From Massilia pinisoli (GTDB lineage Bacteria > Pseudomonadota > Gammaproteobacteria > Burkholderiales > Burkholderiaceae_D), in NCBI RefSeq assembly GCF_024753285.1, contig NZ_JANUGW010000017.1, forward strand, positions 1 through 64,000: a DNA stretch of 64,000 nt. The letters run 5' to 3'. The position numbers and the translations under genes are program-made. The notes beneath the pieces were generated by a model. That model was not told where the DNA came from. It saw nothing but the letters and a program-made list of their open reading frames with translations, and did no database searches. Positions 8,440-16,909 of the stretch are shown one piece after another (position 1 is the stretch's first letter; every line of letters begins with the position of its first letter).

Positions 8440-9531
8440 ATGGCATCGATCACGTTGGCCGGTGTGGGCAAGACCTACGCGGGCAAGAGCGCTAACCGGA
8501 TCCTGGAGAACATCTCGTTCTCGATCGCGGACGGCGAGTTCGTCGTACTGGTCGGGCCGTCGGGCTGCGGCAAATCGACGGTGCTGCGCATGATCGCGGG
8601 ACTGGAAGAGATCAGCGCCGGCGAGATCCGCATCGACGGCGCGCGAGTCAACGAGACGCCGCCCGCGCAACGGGGGCTGGCGATGGTGTTCCAGAGCTAC
8701 GCGCTGTATGCGCACATGAGCGTGTTCGAGAACATCGCCTTCGGCTTGCGCCTGGCGCGCGTGCCGAAGAAGGACATCGACGCATCCGTGCGCACGGTTG
8801 CGCGGATGCTCCAGCTCGACCACCTGCTCGACCGCAAGCCGCCGCAGTTGTCGGGCGGGCAGCGCCAGCGCGTGGCGATCGGCCGCGCCATCGTGCGCAA
8901 GCCGCGCGCCTTCCTGTTCGACGAACCCCTGTCGAACCTGGACGCCGCGCTGCGGGCCGACATGCGCGTCGAGATCGCGCGCCTGCACAAGCAACTGGCC
9001 GCGACGATGGTGTACGTGACCCACGACCAGGTCGAGGCGATGACCCTGGCCGACCGAATCGTCGTGCTGGGACCGACGGGCGTGCAGCAGATCGGTACGC
9101 CGATGACGTTGTACGAGCGGCCCTCCAACGTGTTCGTGGCCGGTTTCATCGGCATGCCGAAGATGAACCTCGTCGAGGGCACGCTCGATGCGCAGGGCCG
9201 GCTGGCGCTGGGCGACGTGGCGCTGGCGTGGGATGGCGTGGGTGCGGCCGGCAAAGTGACCGTCGGCCTGCGTCCCGAGCACCTTGCGCCGGATGGCGGC
9301 GGCCCGATTCGCGGCATCGTCGCCCTCGTCGAGCGGCTCGGCGCGGAATCGCATGTGCACCTCGACGTGCCCGGATTGGCGCGGGCGCTCGTCGTCTCGA
9401 CCAAGGACGCGCCGCCGGCACCGGGCAGCGCCTGGGCCGTCGCCCCGGTGGCCGATGCGATTCACGTGTTCGGAACCGACGGTGCGCGGATGGAAAACAA
9501 ATCAATCAACAGTGTGATGGAGGAAGCATGA
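8440..9531 (+). CDS. ABC sugar transporter ATPase (MalK/UgpC-like)
   Basis: The 363-residue protein shows Walker A (GPSGCGKST), Q-loop (VFQSYALY), signature (LSGGQRQRVAIGRA), Walker B (FLFDEPLSNLDA) and the switch His (THDQ). The C-terminal third is the regulatory OB-fold domain typical of MalK-type subunits (GLRPEHL). It should energise the permeases encoded at 3080-5019. A start at 8440 is preceded by GGGAGGACGAGCG. The stop overlaps the ATG of the fructokinase gene. Confidence 0.95.
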   Translation: MASITLAGVGKTYAGKSANRILENISFSIADGEFVVLVGPSGCGKSTVLRMIAGLEEISAGEIRIDGARVNETPPAQRGLAMVFQSYALYAHMSVFENIAFGLRLARVPKKDIDASVRTVARMLQLDHLLDRKPPQLSGGQRQRVAIGRAIVRKPRAFLFDEPLSNLDAALRADMRVEIARLHKQLAATMVYVTHDQVEAMTLADRIVVLGPTGVQQIGTPMTLYERPSNVFVAGFIGMPKMNLVEGTLDAQGRLALGDVALAWDGVGAAGKVTVGLRPEHLAPDGGGPIRGIVALVERLGAESHVHLDVPGLARALVVSTKDAPPAPGSAWAVAPVADAIHVFGTDGARMENKSINSVMEEA

Positions 9532-10487
9532 TCGTCGTGTGTGGTGAAGCGTTGTTCGATGTGTTCGCGGCGGGCGAGCGGGCGGCATCCGTCGACCTGT
9601 CCGCGTGCCAGGGCGGTTCGCCGTTCAACCTGGCGACCGGGCTGGCACGGCTGGGCGGGAAGGCGTCGTTCTTCGGCGGCCTGTCGCGCGACATGTTCGG
9701 GCGCCGGCTGCACGCGGCCCTCGCGGCCGAGGGCGTTGACCTGGCCGCGGCGCCGCGCCCCGACGCACCGACCGCGCTCGTGCTGGTCGGCGTCGACGAC
9801 CGCGGCGTGCCCGTCTACACGTTCTATGGCAGCGGCACGGCGGAGCGCGCGGTGAACCTGGCGGACCTCGCGCGCGTGCCCGCGGACGCGCAGGCCATCC
9901 ACGTGGGCTCGTACTGCATGGTCGTCGAGCCGGTCGCGTCCAGCCTGCGTGCGCTGGTCGAACGGCAGCGTGGCCGCAGCCTGATCGTCTATGACCCGAA
10001 CGTGCGCCTGACGATCGCGCCCGACGTCGACGCGTGGCGCGAGTCCGTGCGCTGGATGCAACGTCGAGCCGACGTGCTGAAGGTCAGCGAGGAAGACATC
10101 CACGCGCTGTATCCGGGCATGCGCGTCGACACGTTCATCGCCGAGTCGCTGGAGGCGGGCGTGGCGCTCGTCGTCGTGACCTGGGGCGAGCGGGGCGTCG
10201 TCGCGGTCACGCGGTCGCAGCTGGCGGTGGAAGTGCCCGCCGTCCCCGTCGCCGTCGTGGACACGGTGGGTGCGGGCGACACGTTCCAGGCCGGCCTGCT
10301 GGCCTGGCTGCAGCGCGCCGGCAAGCTCACACGGCGCGCCGTGGAAGGCCTCGCGCAGGACGAACTGGTGGAGGCGTTGCGGTTCGCCGCGCGCGCCGCC
10401 GCCATCACGTGTTCGCGCCGTGGCGCGGACTTGCCGTACACGAGCGAGCTGGCCGACGCCGAGGCGCTGGACATGCCGCAACCTTGA
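9528..10487 (+). CDS. Fructokinase, PfkB family
   Basis: The 319-residue kinase has the PfkB N-terminal signature region (GGSPFNLATGLARLG) and the C-terminal DTVGAGDTFQAGLL motif containing the catalytic Asp and anion hole. It should phosphorylate fructose released from fructans to fructose 6-phosphate in the cytoplasm. Strict fructose specificity cannot be proven from sequence, but the GH32 context makes it likely. Its ATG overlaps the ATPase stop. Confidence 0.93.
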   Translation: MIVVCGEALFDVFAAGERAASVDLSACQGGSPFNLATGLARLGGKASFFGGLSRDMFGRRLHAALAAEGVDLAAAPRPDAPTALVLVGVDDRGVPVYTFYGSGTAERAVNLADLARVPADAQAIHVGSYCMVVEPVASSLRALVERQRGRSLIVYDPNVRLTIAPDVDAWRESVRWMQRRADVLKVSEEDIHALYPGMRVDTFIAESLEAGVALVVVTWGERGVVAVTRSQLAVEVPAVPVAVVDTVGAGDTFQAGLLAWLQRAGKLTRRAVEGLAQDELVEALRFAARAAAITCSRRGADLPYTSELADAEALDMPQP

Positions 10488-10509
10488 TCCATCTATTTTT
10501 TCACAAGAA

Positions 10510-10529
10510 ATGACAACGATGGACATCCG
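10510..10529 (+). promoter_or_regulatory. Proposed LacI operator O3
   Basis: This element is identical over 20 bases to 6008-6027 and precedes the TonB-receptor start by about 65 bases. It lies in the 106-base gap after the fructokinase gene, suggesting a separate regulated promoter for the receptor-GH32-MFS group. Confidence 0.55.
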
Positions 10530-10593
10530 GTTCACGAGACCGGCAGCTGGAAAAACGAAGTCAAAGAAGTCAATATCAAACAGGAGATTACAA

Positions 10594-13437
10594 ATGCGCT
10601 ACTCGCTCACCCCCTATATCGGCCGCTCGGCCGCCCTCGTCATCGCGCTGGCACCCGCCCTCGCGTTCGCCCAGCAGCAGGCCGGCGCCGCGCCGGACCA
10701 GCCGCCGGCCGCCACGCAGACCGCGCCCAAGGCCGACGAGCCGAACAACGTCGTCATCGTGACGGGCGTGACCCGGACGACGACGAAGAAGAACGCGACG
10801 TTCTCGATCAACACGCTGAGCGCCGACGATATCCAGCGCCTGGCGCCGATGAGTACCGCCGACCTGCTGGGCAACCTGCCGGGCATCTATGCGGAGGGCA
10901 GCACGGCCGGCGAGGCCAGCAACAACATCACGGTGCGTGGGCTGCCCGTGGTCGGCGGCTTCCGCTTCGCGCCGCAGCTGATCGACGGCCTGCCCGCGTA
11001 CGAAGAGCCGGAAGCGCCGTTCTTGAACAACGACGTGTTCGTCCGCGACGACCTGATGACGGACAGCGTGGAGGCCGTGAAGGGCGGCCCTGGCGGCATC
11101 CTGTACTCGAACGGCCTCGGTGCGACCATCAACCACATCACGCGCACGGGCGGCGACCGTCTCGAAGGCGGCTACAAGCTGGAATACGCGGATTACGGTT
11201 TCATCCGCCAGGACGCGTTCGTCTCGGGTCCGCTGACCAAAAACCTTGCGGGCGCCGTCGGCGGCTACTACCGCAGGAGCCACGGTATCCGCGACACGGG
11301 CTACACGGCGGATCGCGGTGGCCAGATCCGCGGCAACCTCGTCTACACGAGCGACGACCGCAAGACGACGGCGCGCGTGGATGCTCTCGTGATCAACGAC
11401 CGCACGGCGTTCTATCAGAACCTGCCGATCTCGGTGCCGCGTTTTACCCAGTCCGGCACGCCGGCCAATCCGACGGTGCTTAGCCAGGACACCATCCAGC
11501 CGCTGGGCATCGACTTCGCGCACGGAACGACGGCCTCGCCCTACAACCGCCGCTTCAACATGATCGGCGAATACGGTACCCGCACGATCGACCAGGCCGA
11601 TGGCATCCATCCGGACTTCAAGATGTTCACCTTGAAGCTGGGCCATGACTTCGATTCGGGCCTGAAGGTCTCTGCCGGCCTGCGCCACACGGGCGGCAGC
11701 AGCGGTTTCAATTCCGTCTTCACCGGCAACGATACGGCAACGGCGACTTCGTTCCTGACCGCGCGCCTGCAGAATGACGTGATCTCGCCGGCGCACGGCG
11801 CGGCCTTGAGCTGCAACTTGAACAACGCCAAGCTGATCGGCTATTTCAACGTGCCGTCGACCAACGCCTGCGCGCAATTCGCCAACATCAGCCGCGAAGA
11901 CTTCGTGGCGAAATACGCGAAGGCCGTCGGTGTGGTCGGCACCTACGTGAACGACGGTTCGCGCGTGGCGCCGGGCGCGCTTCTGAACTTCCTGACGCCG
12001 TTCGTCGCCGATACCGACGCGGCCAGCACAGTGCTCGACCTGAAGGGACAGAAGACGTTCAACCTGGTCGGCACGCACGATCTCACGTTCGGCGTGTACC
12101 GCAGCCATTACACGTACGATCCGAACTTCCAGGCCGGTCTGCTCGTTTCCGAAAGTGCTCCCAACGCACGCCTGGTCGACCTGACGGCGGTTGACGCCGC
12201 CGGTAACCAGGTGGGTCCTTCGCTGACGACGGGCGGTGCGATCCTGCCCGGCTGGTTCGGGTTCGTCAGCCACATCAAGGCGGACGGCCACGCAGCCTAT
12301 CTGCTGGACCACTGGGAGACGCTGCAGGGCAAGCTCAAAATTGATGCCGGCGTGCGCTGGCAGGACGTGCGGGCGAACGTCGATCGTCGCGACCGCAACA
12401 CGTCGGTCGACCTGACCCCGTCGAACGTGGTGGTCGGTTCGACGCAGGACACGGTGGCGGACAACGAGATCCAGTTCCCCGGACAGCCGAATCTGCTGAA
12501 CAAGACGTACCACGGGATCGGCTGGTCGCTCGGCGGTAACTACAGCATCAGCCGGCCGCTCGCCGTGTACGCGCTGGCGTCGTATTCGTTCCGCCTGCCG
12601 AGCCTCGGCGACCTGAACGACCTGAGCACCGCGGGTGCCGTGGTCGCGAACGGCAAGCCCGTCGAGCTCAGCGCCGTCGAGCACATCCGCCAGTACGAGA
12701 CGGGCCTGCGCTACCTGACGCGGGAATTCGGCGCATCCGTCGCACTGTTCTATAACAAGTTCTCGCCGCGCAGCGCCGTGAACATCTACAAGGACTTCCA
12801 GTCGTCCTCTTGCCTGGCACTCGGCGGCGTCACGCAGATCAATTCGTGCCCGGACGTGGTCCAGTTGTACAAGCGCGGCGTGCGCAACGTCGGCACCGAG
12901 ATCGAACTGTCCTTCCGTCCGCGCATGATCGAAGGGCTGGAGTTGAAGGGCAACGTCGTGGCGCAGGATCCGAAGGTCGAGGGTGCGCGCTACCAGATCA
13001 CGCAGGAGGACAAGGATCCGCAGGGCGTGATCACGGGCTACCACTACGTGCAGATCAGCGAAGACGGCCGCCGTCCGCGGCGCCTGGCGAAGGTGATGGC
13101 CAACTTCCAGCCGTCGTACGACCTGCTGGCGGCGACCGGCATTCCGCTGACCGTGTACGGGCAGTACCAGTACGTGGGCGACCGCTTCTCGGAGGCCACC
13201 GACACCAATGTGACCTTGCTGCCCGCGTACCACATCATCAACGCGGGTGCTCAGTACCAGATCTCGTCGCGCTGGATGGCGCAGCTGCACGTGGCCAACC
13301 TGACGAACCAGCTGTCGTTCACGGAAGGCGATCCGCTGTTCTCCGACCTGCTGTCGCCGGACGGCACGCGCAACCGCGGCATCGCACGACCGCTGTTCGG
13401 CCGCACGATCCGCGCCAGCGTTACGTATCGTTTCTGA
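10594..13437 (+). CDS. TonB-dependent outer-membrane receptor for fructans
   Basis: The 947-residue protein has a signal peptide ending ALAFA-QQQ, a plug domain (about residues 45-175, including the TADLLGNLPGI and NNITVRG segments) and a long beta-barrel ending in an aromatic residue (VTYRF), as needed for BAM assembly. It should import oligofructosides across the outer membrane using TonB energy. The ATG at 10594 is preceded by CAGGAG. Its place between fructokinase and GH32 genes, with a proposed LacI operator upstream, supports a fructan substrate; the exact ligand is inferred. Confidence 0.92.
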   Translation: MRYSLTPYIGRSAALVIALAPALAFAQQQAGAAPDQPPAATQTAPKADEPNNVVIVTGVTRTTTKKNATFSINTLSADDIQRLAPMSTADLLGNLPGIYAEGSTAGEASNNITVRGLPVVGGFRFAPQLIDGLPAYEEPEAPFLNNDVFVRDDLMTDSVEAVKGGPGGILYSNGLGATINHITRTGGDRLEGGYKLEYADYGFIRQDAFVSGPLTKNLAGAVGGYYRRSHGIRDTGYTADRGGQIRGNLVYTSDDRKTTARVDALVINDRTAFYQNLPISVPRFTQSGTPANPTVLSQDTIQPLGIDFAHGTTASPYNRRFNMIGEYGTRTIDQADGIHPDFKMFTLKLGHDFDSGLKVSAGLRHTGGSSGFNSVFTGNDTATATSFLTARLQNDVISPAHGAALSCNLNNAKLIGYFNVPSTNACAQFANISREDFVAKYAKAVGVVGTYVNDGSRVAPGALLNFLTPFVADTDAASTVLDLKGQKTFNLVGTHDLTFGVYRSHYTYDPNFQAGLLVSESAPNARLVDLTAVDAAGNQVGPSLTTGGAILPGWFGFVSHIKADGHAAYLLDHWETLQGKLKIDAGVRWQDVRANVDRRDRNTSVDLTPSNVVVGSTQDTVADNEIQFPGQPNLLNKTYHGIGWSLGGNYSISRPLAVYALASYSFRLPSLGDLNDLSTAGAVVANGKPVELSAVEHIRQYETGLRYLTREFGASVALFYNKFSPRSAVNIYKDFQSSSCLALGGVTQINSCPDVVQLYKRGVRNVGTEIELSFRPRMIEGLELKGNVVAQDPKVEGARYQITQEDKDPQGVITGYHYVQISEDGRRPRRLAKVMANFQPSYDLLAATGIPLTVYGQYQYVGDRFSEATDTNVTLLPAYHIINAGAQYQISSRWMAQLHVANLTNQLSFTEGDPLFSDLLSPDGTRNRGIARPLFGRTIRASVTYRF

Positions 13438-13457
13438 GTCGCCGACTCCTGAACCAT

Positions 13458-13493
13458 GGGCAGCCAGCCGGCTCGGCCGGCTTGCGCCTGCCC
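13458..13493 (+). terminator. Strong hairpin between receptor and GH32 genes
   Basis: GGGCAG and CTGCCC enclose a perfect AGCCGGC-TCG-GCCGGCT stem. No T-run follows, so it may be a leaky terminator or an RNA-stabilising hairpin that sets the receptor-to-hydrolase ratio. Confidence 0.45.
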
Positions 13494-13520
13494 GTGTTCG
13501 ACAACAACAAGGAAATCCCT

Positions 13521-15155
13521 GTGGCTTTGACATTCCGACTCTCTCTTTTGACCATCGGCGCGGCGCTGCTGTGCGCCGGTTGTGCCAGCGGGCCGCACGA
13601 CCCCGCGCCGGTCCGCGACGAACCCTTTCGTCCGCAGCTGTCGTTTTCTCCGCAGCGCAACTGGATGAACGACCCGAACGGCCTCGTGTACCACGACGGC
13701 GAATACCACCTGTTCTACCAATACAATCCGAACAAGGACACGTGGGGCGACATGTCCTGGGGCCACGCGGTCAGTGCCGATCTGCTGCACTGGACCGAGC
13801 TGCCCCTCGCGCTGCCCGTCGAAAAGGACGCCGGGGGCGAGATCACCCAGATGTTCTTTTCCGGCAGTGCCGTGGTCGACCATGCGAATACGAGCGGCTT
13901 CGGCAAACCGGGCAATCCGGCCATGGTCGCCATGTACACGGCCGTGTTCCCGCAGGCGCGCACGCTGAACGGCAAGCCCATTCGCGCGGGGACGCAGGCG
14001 CAGTCGCTCGCGTACAGCCTCGATCGCGGCCGCACGTGGACGCAGTACGCCGGCAATCCGGTGATTCCGGAACCGCCGGGACCCTACGCGGCCGAGTACC
14101 GCGACTTCCGCGACCCGAAGGTGTTCTGGTACGAGCCGGAACACAAGTGGGTATTGGCGACCGTGGCGGCGCAGCGGCACAAGGCCTTGTTCTACAGCTC
14201 GCGCGACCTGATCCACTGGGAGTGGACGGGCGAATTCGGCCCGGCCGGGGCGGCCGGCGGCGTGTGGGAGTGTCCCGACCTCGTCGAGCTCCCGGTCGAC
14301 GGCGACCCTGCGCGCCGCCGGTGGGTCCTCATCGTCAGCATCAATCCCGGCGGACCGGCGGGCGGATCGGGCATGCAGTACTTCGTCGGCGACTTCGACG
14401 GCAAGACCTTCACCCGCGACCGGAACGTCGCGTCCGACGACGCCCGCTGGCTCGACTACGGCGCCGACTTCTACGCCGGCGTGACGTACAACGATGCGCC
14501 GGGCAATCGCCGCCTGCTCGTGGGCTGGATGAACAACTGGGATTACGCGGGCACGGTACCGACGGCCCCCTGGCGCAGCGCCCAGTCGCTGCCGCGCGAA
14601 CTCGGCCTGCGCACCTTGGACGGCCAGGTCAAGCTCGTGCAGCAGCCGCTCGCGCAAGTGCAGGCACTGCGCAGCGGCCTGCTGTACAGCGTACCGGCGC
14701 GCGCCATCGCGCCGGGCGTTCAGCCCGTTTCGCTGAACGGCGCCGCGAACGCGCCGCTGGAAGTGCGGATGCGCCTGCAGCCGGGCACCGCGGCCCGCTC
14801 CGGCATCCGCCTGGGGACGGCCGGAACGTCCGCATACACCGAAATCGGCTACGACGCCGCGCAGCGCGCCGTGTACGTGGACCGCACGCATGCGGGCGAA
14901 GCACGTTTTCATCCGCAGTTCGCGGCGCGGCATGCGGCGCCCGCCGTCCTGCGCGATGGGGAGCTGCCGCTGCGTGTCCTCGTCGACCGCGGCTCGGTGA
15001 CGGTGTTCGCCGGCGAGGGCGAAACGGTGCTGACCGATCAGGTGTTTCCCCCAGCGGGGCCGGCCGCGGTCAGCCTGTTCGGCGTGGACGGCGACGCCGC
15101 CGTGCGTGACCTCGACGTCTGGTCCTTGAATTCGATCTGGAAGGATGTGCAATGA
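13521..15155 (+). CDS. GH32 fructan/levan hydrolase, probable lipoprotein
   Basis: The 544-residue enzyme carries all three canonical GH32 motifs: WMNDPNG (nucleophile D51), FRDPKVF (stabiliser) and WECPDL (acid/base), followed by a C-terminal beta-sandwich. The N-terminus has a hydrophobic helix ending LLCAGC, a lipobox-like site with C21 as likely lipidated residue, so it is probably anchored to a membrane surface. The GTG at 13521 has AAGGAAA upstream. An exo-acting levanase, inulinase or invertase role is likely. The stop overlaps the ATG of the MFS gene. Confidence 0.93.
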   Translation: MALTFRLSLLTIGAALLCAGCASGPHDPAPVRDEPFRPQLSFSPQRNWMNDPNGLVYHDGEYHLFYQYNPNKDTWGDMSWGHAVSADLLHWTELPLALPVEKDAGGEITQMFFSGSAVVDHANTSGFGKPGNPAMVAMYTAVFPQARTLNGKPIRAGTQAQSLAYSLDRGRTWTQYAGNPVIPEPPGPYAAEYRDFRDPKVFWYEPEHKWVLATVAAQRHKALFYSSRDLIHWEWTGEFGPAGAAGGVWECPDLVELPVDGDPARRRWVLIVSINPGGPAGGSGMQYFVGDFDGKTFTRDRNVASDDARWLDYGADFYAGVTYNDAPGNRRLLVGWMNNWDYAGTVPTAPWRSAQSLPRELGLRTLDGQVKLVQQPLAQVQALRSGLLYSVPARAIAPGVQPVSLNGAANAPLEVRMRLQPGTAARSGIRLGTAGTSAYTEIGYDAAQRAVYVDRTHAGEARFHPQFAARHAAPAVLRDGELPLRVLVDRGSVTVFAGEGETVLTDQVFPPAGPAAVSLFGVDGDAAVRDLDVWSLNSIWKDVQ

Positions 15156-16471
15156 ATACGCTTGTCAAAGGAACGCTGGTCGGTGGCCTGGCGGGGTTGT
15201 TGTTCGGGTTCGACACGGCGGTCATCGCCGGCACGACGCAAGGCCTCACGCAGGCATTCCAGCTCGATCCCGGAGGCCTGGGCATGACGGTGTCGAGCGC
15301 GCTGTGGGGCACCTTGCTGGGCGCCCTGTTCGCGGGGCGGCCGGGAGACCGCTTCGGCGCGCGCAACTGCCTGCGCGCCATCGCCGCGCTGTACGTGGTG
15401 TCGGCGCTGGGCTGCCTGTTCGCGCCCAGCCTCGCGGTGCTGATCGCCGCCAGGGTGCTGGGCGGGATCGCCATCGGTGCGTCGTCGGTGCTGGCGCCGA
15501 TCTACCTGGCGGAGATCGCGCCCGCCCACCGGCGCGGCATGCTGGTCGGCGCGTTCCAGTTCAACATCGTGCTGGGCATCCTCGTCGCGTACCTGAGCAA
15601 TTACCTCGTCGGCCTGGCGGCACTGGGCCCCGACGAGTGGCGCTGGAAGTTCGGCGTGGCGGGGCTGCCTTCGCTGCTGTTGTTCGGCCTGTTGTTCGTC
15701 ATTCCCAACAGCCCGCGCTGGCTGGCGGCCAAGGGCAGGGCGGGCGAGGCGGAGCAGGTGCTGCGCGAGATCGGCGCCGCCGACGTCGCCGGCGAACTGG
15801 CCAGCTATGCGCGCGGCCACATTGCCGCCGGTTCGACGCTGTCATGGCGCCGCTACCGCAAGCCGATGCTGCTTGCGTTCGCGATTGCGGCGTTCAACCA
15901 GCTGTCGGGCATCAACGCGATCCTCTACTACGCGAACGACATCTTCGCCGCCGCCGGTTTCGGCAAGATGTCGGCGGACCTGCAATCGGTGATGATCGGC
16001 GCCACCAACCTCGCGTTCACGCTGCTGGCACTGACCGTCATCGACCGCGTGGGACGCAAGACGCTGCTGATGGTGGGATCGGTCGGGATGGTGGTCGCGT
16101 TGGCGGCGACGGCCTGGATCCAGTGGAGCGGCACGCACAAGGACATGCTTCTGTGGGCCCTGATCCTGTTCATCGCGGCGTTCGCGTTCTCGCAGGGCGC
16201 CGTGATCTGGGTGTACATCGCCGAGATCTTTCCGACCGAGGTGAGGGCGCGCGGCCAGAGCCTGGGCGCGTCGACGCATTGGCTGATGGATGCCATCGTC
16301 GCCGGCGTGTTCCCGACGATGGCGGCGCATTCGACGGGACTGCCGTTCGTCCTGTTCGCGCTGGCGATGCTCGCGCAGCTGTTCGTCGTGTCGCGCTACT
16401 TCGTCGAGACGAAAGGCACGCGCCTTGAGGACATCGACATCGGCGTGGAAGCGGCGGGGACGGCGGGGTAA
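15152..16471 (+). CDS. MFS sugar porter
   Basis: The 439-residue, 12-helix transporter has sugar-porter signatures: GFDTAVIAGT in helix 1, GRPGDRFGARN after helix 2, the YLAEIAPAHRRG loop, QLSGINAILYY in helix 7 and PTEVRARGQSLG near helix 10. It probably brings fructose or sucrose through the inner membrane as a second route beside the ABC importer. Overlap with the GH32 stop indicates coupling to it. Confidence 0.93.
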   Translation: MNTLVKGTLVGGLAGLLFGFDTAVIAGTTQGLTQAFQLDPGGLGMTVSSALWGTLLGALFAGRPGDRFGARNCLRAIAALYVVSALGCLFAPSLAVLIAARVLGGIAIGASSVLAPIYLAEIAPAHRRGMLVGAFQFNIVLGILVAYLSNYLVGLAALGPDEWRWKFGVAGLPSLLLFGLLFVIPNSPRWLAAKGRAGEAEQVLREIGAADVAGELASYARGHIAAGSTLSWRRYRKPMLLAFAIAAFNQLSGINAILYYANDIFAAAGFGKMSADLQSVMIGATNLAFTLLALTVIDRVGRKTLLMVGSVGMVVALAATAWIQWSGTHKDMLLWALILFIAAFAFSQGAVIWVYIAEIFPTEVRARGQSLGASTHWLMDAIVAGVFPTMAAHSTGLPFVLFALAMLAQLFVVSRYFVETKGTRLEDIDIGVEAAGTAG

Positions 16472-16501
16472 CCCGCCCTGCCGCGCACGCGATGCCGAGG
16501 A

Positions 16502-16531
16502 GGCATTCGGCCCCGCTGCGGGCCGGATGCC
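16502..16531. terminator. Bidirectional stem-loop between convergent genes
   Basis: Twelve paired positions (GGCATTCGGCCC with GGGCCGGATGCC, one wobble) enclose a six-base loop between the convergent MFS and small membrane protein genes. There is no T-tract, but the position fits a shared transcription end. Confidence 0.5.
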
Positions 16532-16538
16532 CGGCGAA

Positions 16539-16775
16539 TCACGAGAACGACAAGTCCATGCCGAGCGTTCTGCCCAGCGCGAACGTGACGAACACCAGGC
16601 CGACGAGCGCAAGCATGAACACTGCGGTCACCATACCGGCCGCGCGCAGCACGGCGCGCATCTCTCGTACCTTACCCTTCTTCCCTTGGTCGTAATGCCA
16701 TTTGACGGCGAAGAACATACCCGTGATTAACACGAGACCCTTGAACGTACCGAAGACGATGGGAAACCAGTCCAT
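16539..16775 (-). CDS. Small conserved membrane protein
   Basis: The 78-residue product starts MDWFPIVFGTFKG and has two membrane helices (about residues 5-21 and 46-68) around a short, highly basic loop (HYDQGKKGKVREMR). I recognise no named family. It stands alone between convergent and divergent neighbours. A longer frame extends upstream to 16985, but that extension overlaps the divergent regulator and has no ribosome site. Confidence 0.6.
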   Translation of the reverse strand: MDWFPIVFGTFKGLVLITGMFFAVKWHYDQGKKGKVREMRAVLRAAGMVTAVFMLALVGLVFVTFALGRTLGMDLSFS

Positions 16776-16909
16776 GTTTGTGTGTATTTCCAGGTGATGA
16801 CTCGACATTGACGATCGTGGGGCCCACCAGCCGGCTGCCATGCGAGGATGGTGTTGCTGCACGTTCTGAGGCATTCTACCCAGAAGCAATCTCCATACAT
16901 CGAGACAAA

